Assembly (NCBI GenBank): GCA_945877115.1
Contig: CAMCQR010000007.1
Location: forward strand, 1 to 45,600
Length of the DNA stretch: 45,600 bases
From: Synechococcus sp. UW140
GTDB lineage: Bacteria > Cyanobacteriota > Cyanobacteriia > PCC-6307 > Cyanobiaceae
Direction: 5' to 3'
Below the pieces are notes generated by a model that was not told the DNA's origin, did no database searches, and saw nothing but the letters and a program-made list of their open reading frames with translations. The position numbers and the translations under genes are program-made. Below are positions 17,272-25,968 of the stretch, in pieces (position 1 is the first letter of the stretch; each line of letters starts with the position of its first letter).

Positions 17272-18377
17272 GACCGCTGGGTCCGCCGCCCTTGGTCAAC
17301 CAACCAGGTGGCAATGGCGCGGTCGGCCCAGGTGCCCTGGTGGCGATGGCGGCCATCGCCATGGCCATGGAAGCCGTTATGGCCCCCACCCGGGCTCAAT
17401 AGCAGCGAGGGGAAGCGGCTCAACCCCTTGGACTCGATTGGCCCCCCAGACCCCTGGGCGGCCAGGGCCTCCAAGGCCTGGGGGGGCACCCAGGGATCAT
17501 CGGCGGCCTGCAGCAGCAGCAGGGGGGGGAGGGGCGCCCTGGAGGCGTCCACTCCCAAGGCCAGCAAAGTCTGGAGCGGACTGGCCGCAGCGTAATAAGC
17601 CCCAACGGAGGAATAGCCCCAGCGCGGGGCGGTGATGCCGGCATCGAAGGCGCGAATCGAGCCGCGGCGCAAGGCCCTCCCCAGGGCCTGCCGTTCGCCG
17701 GCAGCCAGCCCACCGGGATCTTGGCTCACCTCGTCCACCAGACGCCGCAGCAGCCAGCGCTGGTAGAGCCCGTTGCGGGGGCGTTCCATCTGGCCAAGAC
17801 AGGCCTCCAGATCGAGGGGGCTGCTGACACAGGCCAGGCCCTGGACGGGCGATCCAAGGGCCGGGTTCTGATGCAGGGTCGTCAGAAGGGCGTTGAGCAG
17901 GACCGTGCCCCCCAGGGACAACCCGACCCCGAAAAGGGGCAGGGACCCCGCTTGGAGACGGGCCCAGGCCAGGGCGGCCAGCATGTCCTGATCACATCGG
18001 GCGGCATAGCTGCCATGGGCTAAAGGACGGCCCGCCCCCGCCCCCCGCAGGTTGAGCCGCACCACCGCCAGACCGTGGTCCCGCAGGACCAGGGCCAGCC
18101 GGCGCAGGCCGGGGCCGTCGCTGGCGCCGCCCAAGCCATGCACCAGCACAACCCAACCCCACGGCTCGGCGCCCCCATCCACCCGGGCCAGGAGTCGGTC
18201 CGCCCCAGCCAGGGGAATCGTGGCCCGCTGGCCCCGATCCGGGGGTAGGGCCGGGGGGTGAATACTGTCACGCACGGTCTGCAGATCGCCACCCCACCAG
18301 GGAAAGCGGGGCCGGAAGGATCCCCCGACAGACAGGAAATCCTGAACGGAATCGGGGGGAGACTTCGGGCTCGCCAT
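17268..18377 (-). CDS. Alpha/beta hydrolase, YheT-like
   Basis: This 369-aa serine hydrolase of the YheT/ABHD1-3-like group has the nucleophile elbow GLSLGG and the oxyanion segment VLVHGLGG with NLRGAGAGRPLAHGSY downstream. The later AADDPWVPP probably carries the acidic residue, and GGGHNGFHG the catalytic His. The family is usually annotated as hydrolase or esterase of unknown substrate. No clear signal peptide is present. The ATG at 18377 diverges from the helicase gene. The 3' end overlaps the ferredoxin stop by 4 bases. Confidence 0.85.
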   Translation of the reverse strand: MASPKSPPDSVQDFLSVGGSFRPRFPWWGGDLQTVRDSIHPPALPPDRGQRATIPLAGADRLLARVDGGAEPWGWVVLVHGLGGASDGPGLRRLALVLRDHGLAVVRLNLRGAGAGRPLAHGSYAARCDQDMLAALAWARLQAGSLPLFGVGLSLGGTVLLNALLTTLHQNPALGSPVQGLACVSSPLDLEACLGQMERPRNGLYQRWLLRRLVDEVSQDPGGLAAGERQALGRALRRGSIRAFDAGITAPRWGYSSVGAYYAAASPLQTLLALGVDASRAPLPPLLLLQAADDPWVPPQALEALAAQGSGGPIESKGLSRFPSLLLSPGGGHNGFHGHGDGRHRHQGTWADRAIATWLVDQGRRTQRS

Positions 18378-18436
18378 GGACAGGGACTGGAACAGCGGCA
18401 GGGTGACCCGTGGCGGTGGGGCCCCAGAATCCGATC

Positions 18437-19933
18437 ATGGCGCCCCCCTCCTTCGATCTTGGCCTGCGCCCGCGCTCTAATCCCCTGGGGGAATCGGTCG
18501 CAGCCGCCCCGACCATCGAACCGCGCCAGTGGCAGCGGCAACTGATCGAGCTGATGCGCCGCAGGCTGCGTCAGGGGCCTGCCCTGGAAAAGGATGTGTT
18601 GGTGCATGCCGGACCTGGAGCGGGCAAGACCATCGGTGCGCTCCTGGGGTTCCGCCGCCTCTGGCAAGAAGGCCACCTCGATCGCGTGCTGATCTGCTGC
18701 CACCGCACCACGATTGCCAACCAATGGCTGGAAACGGGGCGGCGCCTGGGTTTGATTCTCGAACCCTGGCAGGGGTGCACCCCCCAGGACACCTGCCATG
18801 GCCTGGTCCTGAGTTATCAGGCGGCAACACGGGCCCAGGGGGATCCAACGGCGCTACTGGCCGGGGCCGGGCAAGGGGCGCGCTGGCTGGCCATTGCCGA
18901 TGAAGTGCACCACCTCGGCCTCGATCCGGATGAACCGGAGTCCAGCGCCTGGGGGCCCGCCTTCATCCGCCTCACCGAACCGGCGGCCCTGCGCCTGGGA
19001 CTCTCGGGCACCCCCTTTCGGGCCGACAACCTGGCCTTCTGTGCCGCCCGGCGCCAGCCGATTCCGGCCGAGGAGGGGGGCGGGGAACACATCGTGCCGG
19101 ACCTGAGCATCGAGCCCCGCCAGTTGATCGAGGCCGGCGATGTGCGCCCGCTGGAATTCCGCTTTCAGGATGGCTGGGTGGAGCATGGCCGGCCCCAGGA
19201 CGGCGTCGAAAGGGAACAGTCACCCTTGTCCGCCGAAAGCCGCGAAAGCTGGCGGGCCCGCAATCTGCGGCGGGCCATCCGCCTGGGCGACGGGGGCGGC
19301 ATTGCCCTACGGGTGTTGCTGCAGGCCCGTTCCCGGTTGGCATGGGTCCGTCAGCGCGAACCGGACGCCGGTGGCCTAGTGGTGGCAAGGGACATCATGC
19401 ACGCCCGTCAGATCACCGCCCTACTGGTCGAGCAGGGCGATCGGGTGCAGCTGGTGCACTCCCAGGAGCTGGAGGCGGAGGCACTGCTGAAGGCCTTCCG
19501 CGCCGGCGCCGGGGAATGGCTGGTGAGCGTGGACATGTGTTCGGAAGGGTTTGATGCGCCACGGTTGAGGGTGGTGGCTTACCTGACCACGGTGGTGACG
19601 CGGAGCCGTTTTGTGCAGGCGATCACCCGGGCGGTGCGGGTGGGCGAGTCGTCCCAAGTCTGCCCAGCCGGCCCGCTGCCGCCGTCCTACGTGTTCGCCC
19701 CGGCCGACCCCCTGCTGATGGGCTATGCCCGGGGTTGGTCCCTGAGTGAGCCCTACCGGATCAGCCCGCCCCGACTGACTGCCAACGCCGATGCTGGCGG
19801 CTGGGGAGGGACCGTAGATCCGCTGGCAAGCTGGCAAGCCCTTGGGGTCCGATCGAGTGGGGTGATCCAGGTGCGGGGCCCCCAATTACCAAAATTGAGC
19901 AAAAGTTCATCAATGCCTCGAACCCATGAATAG
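18437..19933 (+). CDS. SF2 DEAD/DEAH-like helicase with an unusual C-terminal end
   Basis: The ATG at 18437 gives about 498 residues; a GTG at 18410 adds nine. Superfamily 2 motifs are clear: motif I GPGAGKT, motif II DEVHH, motif III LSGTPFR, and a C-terminal RecA domain with LVSVDMCSEGFDAPRL and motif VI-like QAITRAVR. The arrangement resembles UvsW/XPB-like DNA translocases more than RNA helicases. The last ~20 residues (from about base 19880) are lower in GC, rich in Ser and Lys, and unlike the preceding sequence. The native C-terminus may therefore have been replaced by a downstream rearrangement. No genetic partner is visible. Confidence 0.8.
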   Translation: MAPPSFDLGLRPRSNPLGESVAAAPTIEPRQWQRQLIELMRRRLRQGPALEKDVLVHAGPGAGKTIGALLGFRRLWQEGHLDRVLICCHRTTIANQWLETGRRLGLILEPWQGCTPQDTCHGLVLSYQAATRAQGDPTALLAGAGQGARWLAIADEVHHLGLDPDEPESSAWGPAFIRLTEPAALRLGLSGTPFRADNLAFCAARRQPIPAEEGGGEHIVPDLSIEPRQLIEAGDVRPLEFRFQDGWVEHGRPQDGVEREQSPLSAESRESWRARNLRRAIRLGDGGGIALRVLLQARSRLAWVRQREPDAGGLVVARDIMHARQITALLVEQGDRVQLVHSQELEAEALLKAFRAGAGEWLVSVDMCSEGFDAPRLRVVAYLTTVVTRSRFVQAITRAVRVGESSQVCPAGPLPPSYVFAPADPLLMGYARGWSLSEPYRISPPRLTANADAGGWGGTVDPLASWQALGVRSSGVIQVRGPQLPKLSKSSSMPRTHE

Positions 19934-20364
19934 TGAGGAAAAGCTTGCAGTAGCCCCAAGCCATGCGAGTCTGTATCAACAAACACCTTCATCTGCCAGT
20001 TAGCAAGCCAAACTATCTGGCATGCCGGACGACACCTATGGACGCCTCGGTGCATCGGAGATTGACGGTAGCTGTCTGTTGGGCTTTGGCCCGTCGTTCA
20101 GCTCTCGACACACTTGAATTATACGAAGAAAGCTTTGCTCTTAATGAAGAATTTCGGGAATGGTTGGTCGCTCTTGATCAGCATCCCGATGTTTTGAAGT
20201 CGAGCATGTTGATGGTGCCCAATAACCTCACCCTCAGACATTGGCCCGAGGCAGACGGACTGTTGGAGATCTAAAGATTTTTTTATAGCCTCCACAGATT
20301 CATGATTCGCCAAACCCAGCCCGCCCCATCCTAGGCTTAGGCGTAGTCACTTCGCATAAGCCCC
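19934..20364. other. 431-base low-GC stretch without a confident gene
   Basis: This stretch lies between the helicase and NTRC and is clearly AT-richer than both neighbours. It contains one short rightward frame, listed separately, and a leftward frame into the helicase 3' end that I could not assign. It looks like a remnant of inserted or decayed DNA. I saw no tRNA, terminator or clean inverted repeat in it. Confidence 0.4.
20038..20274 (+). CDS. Hypothetical 78-aa protein, doubtful
   Basis: An ATG at 20038 (or 19963 for a longer 103-aa frame) opens a frame with a helix-like, acidic middle (LDTLELYEESFALNEEFREW) and the tail MVPNNLTLRHWPEADGLLEI. The composition is protein-like rather than shadow-like, but there is no convincing ribosome-binding site and no family I recognise. 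It could be a real small gene, the 3' part of a decayed one, or chance. It lies 90 bases upstream of the NTRC gene. Confidence 0.28.
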   Translation: MDASVHRRLTVAVCWALARRSALDTLELYEESFALNEEFREWLVALDQHPDVLKSSMLMVPNNLTLRHWPEADGLLEI

Positions 20365-21783
20365 ATGGTCGCCAGCGTGTCCCTTGCGGACCCATCAGAC
20401 GACTCCCTGGCCGAAACACCGATTGAAAACCTGGTGATCGTCGGTTCAGGTCCCGCCGGCTATACCGCTGCCATCTACGCCGCCAGGGCGAACTTGGCAC
20501 CCTTGATGATCACCGGTTTCCAACGGGGTGGTATCCCGGGGGGCCAACTGATGACCACGACCCACGTCGAGAATTATCCCGGTTTCCCCGATGGCATCCT
20601 GGGACCCGAGCTCATGGACCGCTGCAAGGCCCAGGCCCTGCGCTGGGGCACCAAGCTGGTGGAAGCCGATGCGGAGTCCCTCGACCTGTCCTCGCGTCCC
20701 TACCGGCTGGTCACCTCGGAAGGGGAAACCATCATGACCCACTCGGTCATTCTGGCCACGGGGGCAAGTGCGAACCGCCTTGGAATCATCCAGGAAGAAC
20801 GCTTTTGGAGCCGGGGCATCAGTGCCTGTGCCATCTGCGACGGGGCCACCCCCCAGTTTCGCAAGGAGCAGCTGGCCGTGGTCGGTGGTGGCGATTCGGC
20901 CTGTGAGGAGGCGGTCTATCTGACCAAATACGGCAGCCAGGTGCACCTGATCGTGCGGAATGACACCCTGCGCGCCAGTGCCGCCATGGCGGATCGGGTC
21001 CTGGCCAACCCTGCCATCCGTGTGCACTGGAACCGGGAGGTACTGGAAGGCCTGGGAGAAGACTGGCTCAGTCACATCCGCCTACGGGACCGAACCACTG
21101 GCAGCACCGAAGAATTAGCCGTCAGGGGGCTGTTTTATGCCATCGGCCACACCCCCAACACCGAGTTGGTGCAGGGCCAACTTGAACTCGACGAACGGGG
21201 CTATCTCGTCACCCGGCCCGGCCGCCCCGAAACCAGCCTGGAGGGCGTCTTTGCCTCCGGTGATGTGGCCGATTCCGAATGGCGCCAGGGAATCACCGCC
21301 GCCGGCAGCGGCTGCCAGGCGGCCCTCGCCGCCGAGCGCTGGTTGAGTCACCATCAACTGGCCCGTCAGGTGGAGCGGCTGAGCATCGAACCGGAGCTGG
21401 CCGGCGAAACCCAACCAACCGCCACCAGTGATGCCAACAATTTTGATGCCGCCACCCTATGGCAAAAAGGGGGCTATGCCCTGCGCAAGCTCTATCACGA
21501 CTCCAATAAGCCCCTACTGGTGGTTTACACCTCCCCCAGCTGCGGCCCCTGCCATGTGCTGAAGCCCCAGTTGAAGCGTGTCCTGAACGAACTCGAAGGA
21601 CGGGCCCTAGGGGTGGAGATCGACATCGAGGCGGACCCTGAAATTGCCCAACAAGCCGGTGTCACAGGCACCCCAACCGTGCAGCTCTTTTTCAACAAAG
21701 AACTCCAGCAGCAATGGCAGGGAGTCAAGCAGCGCAGTGAATTCAAAACGGCGATCGAAGCGCTGGGTGCCCCGCGCCCCTAA
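20365..21783 (+). CDS. NADPH thioredoxin reductase fused to thioredoxin (NTRC)
   Basis: This 472-aa fusion has an N-terminal NTR module with the FAD motif GSGPAGYTAAIYAARA, the redox pair C155-A-I-C158 and NADPH-binding GGGDSA (174-179). A linker near 340-360 leads to a C-terminal thioredoxin with C393-G-P-C396. The layout matches NTRC of cyanobacteria and chloroplasts. NTRC uses NADPH to reduce 2-Cys peroxiredoxin and to regulate photosynthetic and tetrapyrrole enzymes. The gene is complete, with the reading frame intact across both modules. HemL, a tetrapyrrole enzyme, is encoded in the same window but is not adjacent. Confidence 0.95.
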   Translation: MVASVSLADPSDDSLAETPIENLVIVGSGPAGYTAAIYAARANLAPLMITGFQRGGIPGGQLMTTTHVENYPGFPDGILGPELMDRCKAQALRWGTKLVEADAESLDLSSRPYRLVTSEGETIMTHSVILATGASANRLGIIQEERFWSRGISACAICDGATPQFRKEQLAVVGGGDSACEEAVYLTKYGSQVHLIVRNDTLRASAAMADRVLANPAIRVHWNREVLEGLGEDWLSHIRLRDRTTGSTEELAVRGLFYAIGHTPNTELVQGQLELDERGYLVTRPGRPETSLEGVFASGDVADSEWRQGITAAGSGCQAALAAERWLSHHQLARQVERLSIEPELAGETQPTATSDANNFDAATLWQKGGYALRKLYHDSNKPLLVVYTSPSCGPCHVLKPQLKRVLNELEGRALGVEIDIEADPEIAQQAGVTGTPTVQLFFNKELQQQWQGVKQRSEFKTAIEALGAPRP

Positions 21784-21803
21784 AAGGCGCCGGGGGCCTC
21801 TGC

Positions 21804-22073
21804 TCAACGGCGTCGGGGGCCTCCGGGACGGTTTCCTCCAGGCCGGGGGCCCGCCGCACCGGCGTTGCGCTCTCGATAGGTGATGCGACCGCGGGAAAGG
21901 TCGTAGGGACTGATCTCGACAAGCACCTTGTCGCCAGCCAGGAGCTTGATGCGGAACTTGGTGAGCTTGCCGGCAGCACGACAGAGGCACTGGTGGCCTG
22001 CCGGTTGCTCAAGGGTCACCAGATAAAAGCCATTGCCCTGTTCCTTCTCAATGACTCCGGACGTCTCGATCAT
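21804..22073 (-). CDS. infA: Translation initiation factor IF-1 with basic C-terminal tail
   Basis: The OB-fold core of IF-1 is complete (IETSGVIEKEQGNGFYLV to SPYDLSRGRITYRERN). The ATG at 22073 gives 89 residues; a longer frame from 22094 adds seven. After the core is a roughly 19-residue Gly/Pro/Arg-rich tail ending PRRR, longer than the usual 71-75-aa IF-1. The sequence differs at its start from the ribosomal-operon IF-1 of many bacteria, so this may be a second IF-1-like protein. It converges on the NTRC gene with 20 bases between stops. Confidence 0.9.
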   Translation of the reverse strand: MIETSGVIEKEQGNGFYLVTLEQPAGHQCLCRAAGKLTKFRIKLLAGDKVLVEISPYDLSRGRITYRERNAGAAGPRPGGNRPGGPRRR

Positions 22074-22203
22074 GCGGTTGGCTAGGCGTGGCAAGTTCCG
22101 ACACTGTACCGGTGGCCAAACGGCCCCCTGCGGCGCTAGCGGCCTGGGAACCCCTCTTAGCCGCTGCTCGCTAGGGTCCCAACCATTGCCAATGGTCTAA
22201 ACG

Positions 22204-22293
22204 ATGATTTTGCCTCCCGTCTCCATGGATCTGGGTCTGTTACTGATTTCCATCGGGGTGGTCAATCTCTGGCGTTGGCGCCAGGGCAACTGA
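22204..22293 (+). CDS. Possible 29-aa single-helix membrane peptide
   Basis: An ATG at 22204 opens a 29-codon frame. The product has a hydrophobic stretch (MDLGLLLISIGVVNLW) followed by a short basic end (RWRQGN). This is the layout of small thylakoid or photosystem subunits, but I cannot match it to a named one. There is no good ribosome-binding site at the first ATG. A second ATG at 22225 would leave 22 residues. It lies just upstream of the pseudouridine synthase gene and could instead be leader sequence. The evidence is limited to composition and size. Confidence 0.3.
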   Translation: MILPPVSMDLGLLLISIGVVNLWRWRQGN

Positions 22294-22314
22294 CTAGGCA
22301 AGGAGGCGGGGCCG

Positions 22315-23013
22315 GTGACCACCCTGTTGTTTCACAAGCCCTATGGGGTTCTGAGCCAATTCAGCCCCGAGGCCGGCAGCCGCTTCCAGCCCCTGGCCAA
22401 CTTTGTGCCAGTACCCAATGTCTATGCCGCCGGCCGCCTGGATGGGGACAGTGAAGGATTGCTGATTCTCACCGATGAGGGAGTCCTGCAGCAACGGCTG
22501 ACCGATCCGCGCTGGGGCCACTGGCGCCGCTACTGGGCCCAGGTGGAAGGAAAGCCCAGCGACGCTGTCCTAGATCCCCTGCGCTCGGGGATCCCCCTGC
22601 AGGGACGCCTCAGCCTGCCGGCCCGGGCCCGGCCTCTGACGGACCAGGAAGTGGATCAGGCGGCCCTGGGCGAGCGCACCCCACCGATTCGTGTGCGCCG
22701 CTTGCTGCCGACGAGCTGGATCGAACTCGAACTGCGGGAAGGGCGCAACCGACAGGTGCGCCGCATGACGGCCGCCGTGGGTTTGCCGACCCTGCGGCTG
22801 CTGCGGGTAGCAATCGATCTGATGGACGGCGACCCGCCCCTCGATCTGGCGGGTCTGGCACCAGGACAGTGGCGTCATGTCACCCCCCAGGAAAGGCAAC
22901 GATTGGACCGGCTGGCAGGGGCCCGTAACCCCCAAACGCTTGGCTGGTCCTGCCCTGGGGGCGTCCCCATTCAGCCGAGGGCCTCGCGGAGTTCGCGCAC
23001 GGTCTGGAGTTGA
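22315..23013 (+). CDS. Pseudouridine synthase, RsuA/RluE family
   Basis: This 232-aa enzyme of the RsuA/RluB/RluE group isomerises uridine in rRNA. The catalytic block GRLDGDSEGLLILT near residues 41-54 carries the conserved Asp. The C-terminal LREGRNRQVRRMTAAVGLPTLRLLR motif is complete. No N-terminal S4 domain is present, which fits the RluE type. The start is GTG at 22315, with AAGGAGG about ten bases upstream. The last ~40 bases overlap the end of a convergent small gene. Confidence 0.92.
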   Translation: MTTLLFHKPYGVLSQFSPEAGSRFQPLANFVPVPNVYAAGRLDGDSEGLLILTDEGVLQQRLTDPRWGHWRRYWAQVEGKPSDAVLDPLRSGIPLQGRLSLPARARPLTDQEVDQAALGERTPPIRVRRLLPTSWIELELREGRNRQVRRMTAAVGLPTLRLLRVAIDLMDGDPPLDLAGLAPGQWRHVTPQERQRLDRLAGARNPQTLGWSCPGGVPIQPRASRSSRTVWS

Positions 23014-23186
23014 CCGTAGTAATAATTGGCGCGGGCCCGGCGAGCGGGATCTTCCATGGTGTCGAGTGCATCGAAGCCGAGGGACTGCCAAAGTTCGTGG
23101 CCGCAGGCTCGGTTGATCTCGGCCTCCGCTTCTTCCTCCAGATTGGCGAGCCGACGTTGCAAATTCTTGATCTGGGCGATGGCCAT
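22971..23186 (-). CDS. Small conserved coiled-coil protein, 71 aa
   Basis: The ATG at 23186 starts a helical protein (MAIAQIKNLQRRLANLEEEAE...). It includes an acidic coiled coil, a conserved-looking HELWQSLGFDALDTMEDP stretch and a C-terminal helix. A TTG six codons upstream (23204) is possible. It resembles small hypothetical proteins found across picocyanobacteria, with no function known to me. It overlaps the pseudouridine synthase gene by 43 bases in a tail-to-tail arrangement, which is unusual but within the range of compact genomes. Confidence 0.65.
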   Translation of the reverse strand: MAIAQIKNLQRRLANLEEEAEAEINRACGHELWQSLGFDALDTMEDPARRARANYYYGQLQTVRELREALG

Positions 23187-23258
23187 GGCCTTGGGAGACG
23201 CCAAAGAAACTCATGGAGATAGTACACACGCACTGTCCAGACCCCTAGGGAATCCCGT

Positions 23259-24221
23259 TCAGAAGGGCAGTTTCTTTTTGGCGTTTTTGTCGAGGTCAGC
23301 ATCCATCTCGCGCAGACGCTTAAGAATCGTGTCGTAGTACTCGCGTAGGTAGGCCTCAAGGGTGGTGGTATCTGCTGGATCGAGGCCGAAGGCGGCGTAG
23401 GACGCGTCCATCGGGGCATCGAGGGCTTCGCCACCGCCACTGACGCGGTCGAAACTGAGCCGCTCGGCGACATTCTGGCCGGCCTCAAAGAAACCCGCCA
23501 CACCACGCATCAAATTGATCAAGGTCGGAGGAACCCGAAACACCTTGGCGTCCTTGCTGCTGTAGCGCTCGCAGAGCTGGGTGACTTCGGCCGTGGTCCA
23601 GGCCTTGGGGCCGACAACGGCAAAAGCACGACGCATCGTCGCAGGGTGATCCAGGGCGGCGACGGCAAATCGGGCCATGTCCTGGGTATTCATGTAGGCA
23701 ATCGGGGTGGGAACCCCACTGACCCAGACCGTCTGGCCCTCCAGGACCGGAATCGCAAACTGGCTGATCAGACCCTGCATGAAGCCGGCCCCCTGCAGGA
23801 TCGTGTAATCGAGATCGGAGGCTTCCAACCAGGCCTCGGTGCAGGCCTTGATATCCATCAAGGGCACGTCAGGATGGCGGGAAGCCCCCAAAAGAGAGAC
23901 AAAAACCACACGCTTCAGTCCGTTACGACCACAGGCGCTGAAGAGGTTCTGCTGGCCGGACCAGTCGATGTCATAGGTGCTGAGGGAATCGCTGGCCCGG
24001 GCCGTGGCGGCGTCAATCAACGCTTCCTGGCCTTCCAGGGCGTAATCAAGACTTTCAGGCTCTAATAAATCGCCCCGGGTGAGCTCGCAGCCCCATTCCT
24101 GCAGGAACGCGGCCTTACGGGGGTAACGCACCATGCAGCGCACATTGTGACCAGCATCCAGCGCCCGGCGGGCGATCTGGCGGCCGAGGGTGCCGGTGCC
24201 ACCCACTACCAGAACCTGCAT
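23259..24221 (-). CDS. ycf39: Ycf39/HCF244-type NAD(P)-binding photosystem II assembly factor
   Basis: This 320-aa atypical short-chain dehydrogenase has the N-terminal nucleotide-binding motif GGTGTLGRQIARRAL and the typical Ycf39 segments RCMVRYPRKAAFLQEWG, LTRGDLLEPESL and VFVSLLGA. In Synechocystis, Ycf39 acts with high-light-inducible proteins to deliver chlorophyll to newly made D1 during photosystem II assembly. The gene lies directly downstream of petM on the same strand, 81 bases away, so the two may share a transcript. Confidence 0.92.
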   Translation of the reverse strand: MQVLVVGGTGTLGRQIARRALDAGHNVRCMVRYPRKAAFLQEWGCELTRGDLLEPESLDYALEGQEALIDAATARASDSLSTYDIDWSGQQNLFSACGRNGLKRVVFVSLLGASRHPDVPLMDIKACTEAWLEASDLDYTILQGAGFMQGLISQFAIPVLEGQTVWVSGVPTPIAYMNTQDMARFAVAALDHPATMRRAFAVVGPKAWTTAEVTQLCERYSSKDAKVFRVPPTLINLMRGVAGFFEAGQNVAERLSFDRVSGGGEALDAPMDASYAAFGLDPADTTTLEAYLREYYDTILKRLREMDADLDKNAKKKLPF

Positions 24222-24302
24222 GACCCACTCACCGGAAGCCGGCCGAGCCTAGGGGCCCGTGGGCGAAGGCCGCGACCGCTGGACGGCCCCCAACGACCGT
24301 TA

Positions 24303-24398
24303 TCAGCGGAAGAGGCGCACCATGAGGGCACCACCCGCCAGTCCAACGGCGATCAACACCCAGAACAGGGCAGCGGTGCCGAAGATTTCCGAGGCCAT
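24303..24398 (-). CDS. petM: Cytochrome b6f complex subunit PetM
   Basis: A 31-codon frame from the ATG at 24398 reads [15 protein letters not shown] followed by a glycine-rich hydrophobic helix and the end MVRLFR. This is the one-helix subunit VII (PetM) of the thylakoid cytochrome b6f complex, and the N-terminal [10 protein letters not shown] is diagnostic. It sits between ycf39 downstream and glcD upstream, all on the same strand. The gap to the glcD stop is 49 bases. Confidence 0.93.
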   Translation of the reverse strand: MASEIFGTAALFWVLIAVGLAGGALMVRLFR

Positions 24399-24447
24399 GA
24401 CCAGGCAAAAGCAAAGCCCCTCTTATTTAGCAGCCCCGGTTCCTTGA

Positions 24448-25968
24448 TCAGAACAGTTCCACGGTGCCCAGATCGGACCGGAGTCCCCCCAACTCCACAC
24501 GCCGCCGGGTCGACTCGCCGCAGCTACTAGGGGTAGGAAAGATCTTGCCGGGATTGGCCAACCCTTGCGGATCAAAGGCCTGCCGCACCAGGGTCATGGT
24601 GGCCAGGTCATCGGGCGCGAACATCCAATCGAGGTAACAGCGCTTGTCGCTGCCGACCCCATGCTCACCCGTGATGCTGCCGCCGGCCTCAATGCAGAGC
24701 CGCAGAATATGGGCCCCCAACTCCTGGACGCGCCGGTTGACATCGGGCTCGTCGGCCCGATACAGGATCAAGGGATGCAGATTGCCGTCCCCGGCATGGA
24801 AGACATTGGCCACCGGCAGCCCGTACTGGCGGCCGAGGGCTTCGATGGCGGCCAGAACCCGCGGCAGGGCACTGCGGGGCACGACACCGTCTTGAACGTA
24901 GTAGGTCGGTGTGATCCGACCGACGGCGGCGAAGGCCGACTTGCGGCCCTTCCAGAGCAGGGCGCGTTCCTCGGGGTCGGTGGCGCGGCGCACGGTGCGG
25001 GCCCCAGCTTCGAGGCAGAGGCTTTCGGCGATCTCCAGGGCGGCCGCCACCTCCCCTGCCTGGCCATCCAGTTCGATCAACAAAACTGCGGCCGCATCGC
25101 GGGGGTATTCGTCGAAGCCAAAGAGATCGTTGACGGCATTGATGGTGAAGTTGTCCATGATTTCCATGCCGGCCGGTAGCACCCCTGCCGCCGTGACCTT
25201 GCGTACGGCCTCACCGGCGGCCTCCATGGCGGCGAAATCGGCCAACAGCACGGCGACGCTCTGGGGCGTGCGCAGCAGGCGCAGGGTAATGGCGGTGGCA
25301 ATGCCCAAGGTGCCCTCGCTGCCAATGAACACACCGCGCAGATCCAGTTCCGGGGTTTCGGCCAGACCGCTGCCCAATCGGGTGACGGTTCCATCGGGCA
25401 GCACCACCTCGAGTTCGAGCACGTGGTTGCTGGTAACGCCATATTTCAGGCAGTGCACGCCTCCGGAGTTTTCAGCGACGTTGCCGCCGATGCTGCAAAC
25501 CACCTGACTGGAGGGATCCGGTGCGTAGTAGTACCCCTCACCGGAGACGGCCCGGGTCACCCAGCTGTTGATCACCCCTGGCTGCACGGTGATGCGGCGG
25601 TTGGCCAGATCCAGATCCAGGATCGAGCGCATGCGGCTGGTGGCGATCACCAGGGCGCCGGTTTCCGCCACGGCTCCCCCCGAAAGACCCGTGCCACTGC
25701 CACGAGCCACAAAAGGGACTCCCTGTTGGTGGCACAGACGGACCACCGCAGCAACCTGGTCGGTGGTTTCCGGCAACACCACCAGGGGCGGCTGGTGGCG
25801 GTGCAGGGTGAGGCCGTCGCAGTCGTAGGCCAGCAGTTCTTGGCGGGCCGCCACCACGCCCCGGGCCGGCAGGATGGCGCGGCACTGGCGCTCGATGGCG
25901 GGCCAATCGATGGGGTCCGACGCGGCGGCAGGGGCGAGGGGGGCTGCGTAAGTCGCTGCGGGGGTCAC
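24448..25968 (-). CDS. glcD: Glycolate dehydrogenase FAD subunit GlcD
   Basis: This 506-aa FAD-linked oxidase of the GlcD/D-lactate dehydrogenase family oxidises glycolate to glyoxylate in photorespiration. The FAD-binding PCMH domain has PFVARGSGTGLSGGAV (about 89-104), VQPGV and SIGGNVAENSGG. The C-terminal oxidase domain has NVFHAGDGNLHPLIL and GGSITGEHGVGSDK. The start is GTG at 25968. D-lactate is an alternative substrate in this family, but GlcD is the usual assignment in cyanobacteria. Confidence 0.9.
   Translation of the reverse strand: MTPAATYAAPLAPAAASDPIDWPAIERQCRAILPARGVVAARQELLAYDCDGLTLHRHQPPLVVLPETTDQVAAVVRLCHQQGVPFVARGSGTGLSGGAVAETGALVIATSRMRSILDLDLANRRITVQPGVINSWVTRAVSGEGYYYAPDPSSQVVCSIGGNVAENSGGVHCLKYGVTSNHVLELEVVLPDGTVTRLGSGLAETPELDLRGVFIGSEGTLGIATAITLRLLRTPQSVAVLLADFAAMEAAGEAVRKVTAAGVLPAGMEIMDNFTINAVNDLFGFDEYPRDAAAVLLIELDGQAGEVAAALEIAESLCLEAGARTVRRATDPEERALLWKGRKSAFAAVGRITPTYYVQDGVVPRSALPRVLAAIEALGRQYGLPVANVFHAGDGNLHPLILYRADEPDVNRRVQELGAHILRLCIEAGGSITGEHGVGSDKRCYLDWMFAPDDLATMTLVRQAFDPQGLANPGKIFPTPSSCGESTRRRVELGGLRSDLGTVELF

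Noticed and set aside
19753-20055. Leftward frame with a VDTDSHGLG stretch, considered as a transposase remnant
   Set aside because: No full DDE signature or terminal inverted repeats could be found, and part of it is antisense to the helicase.
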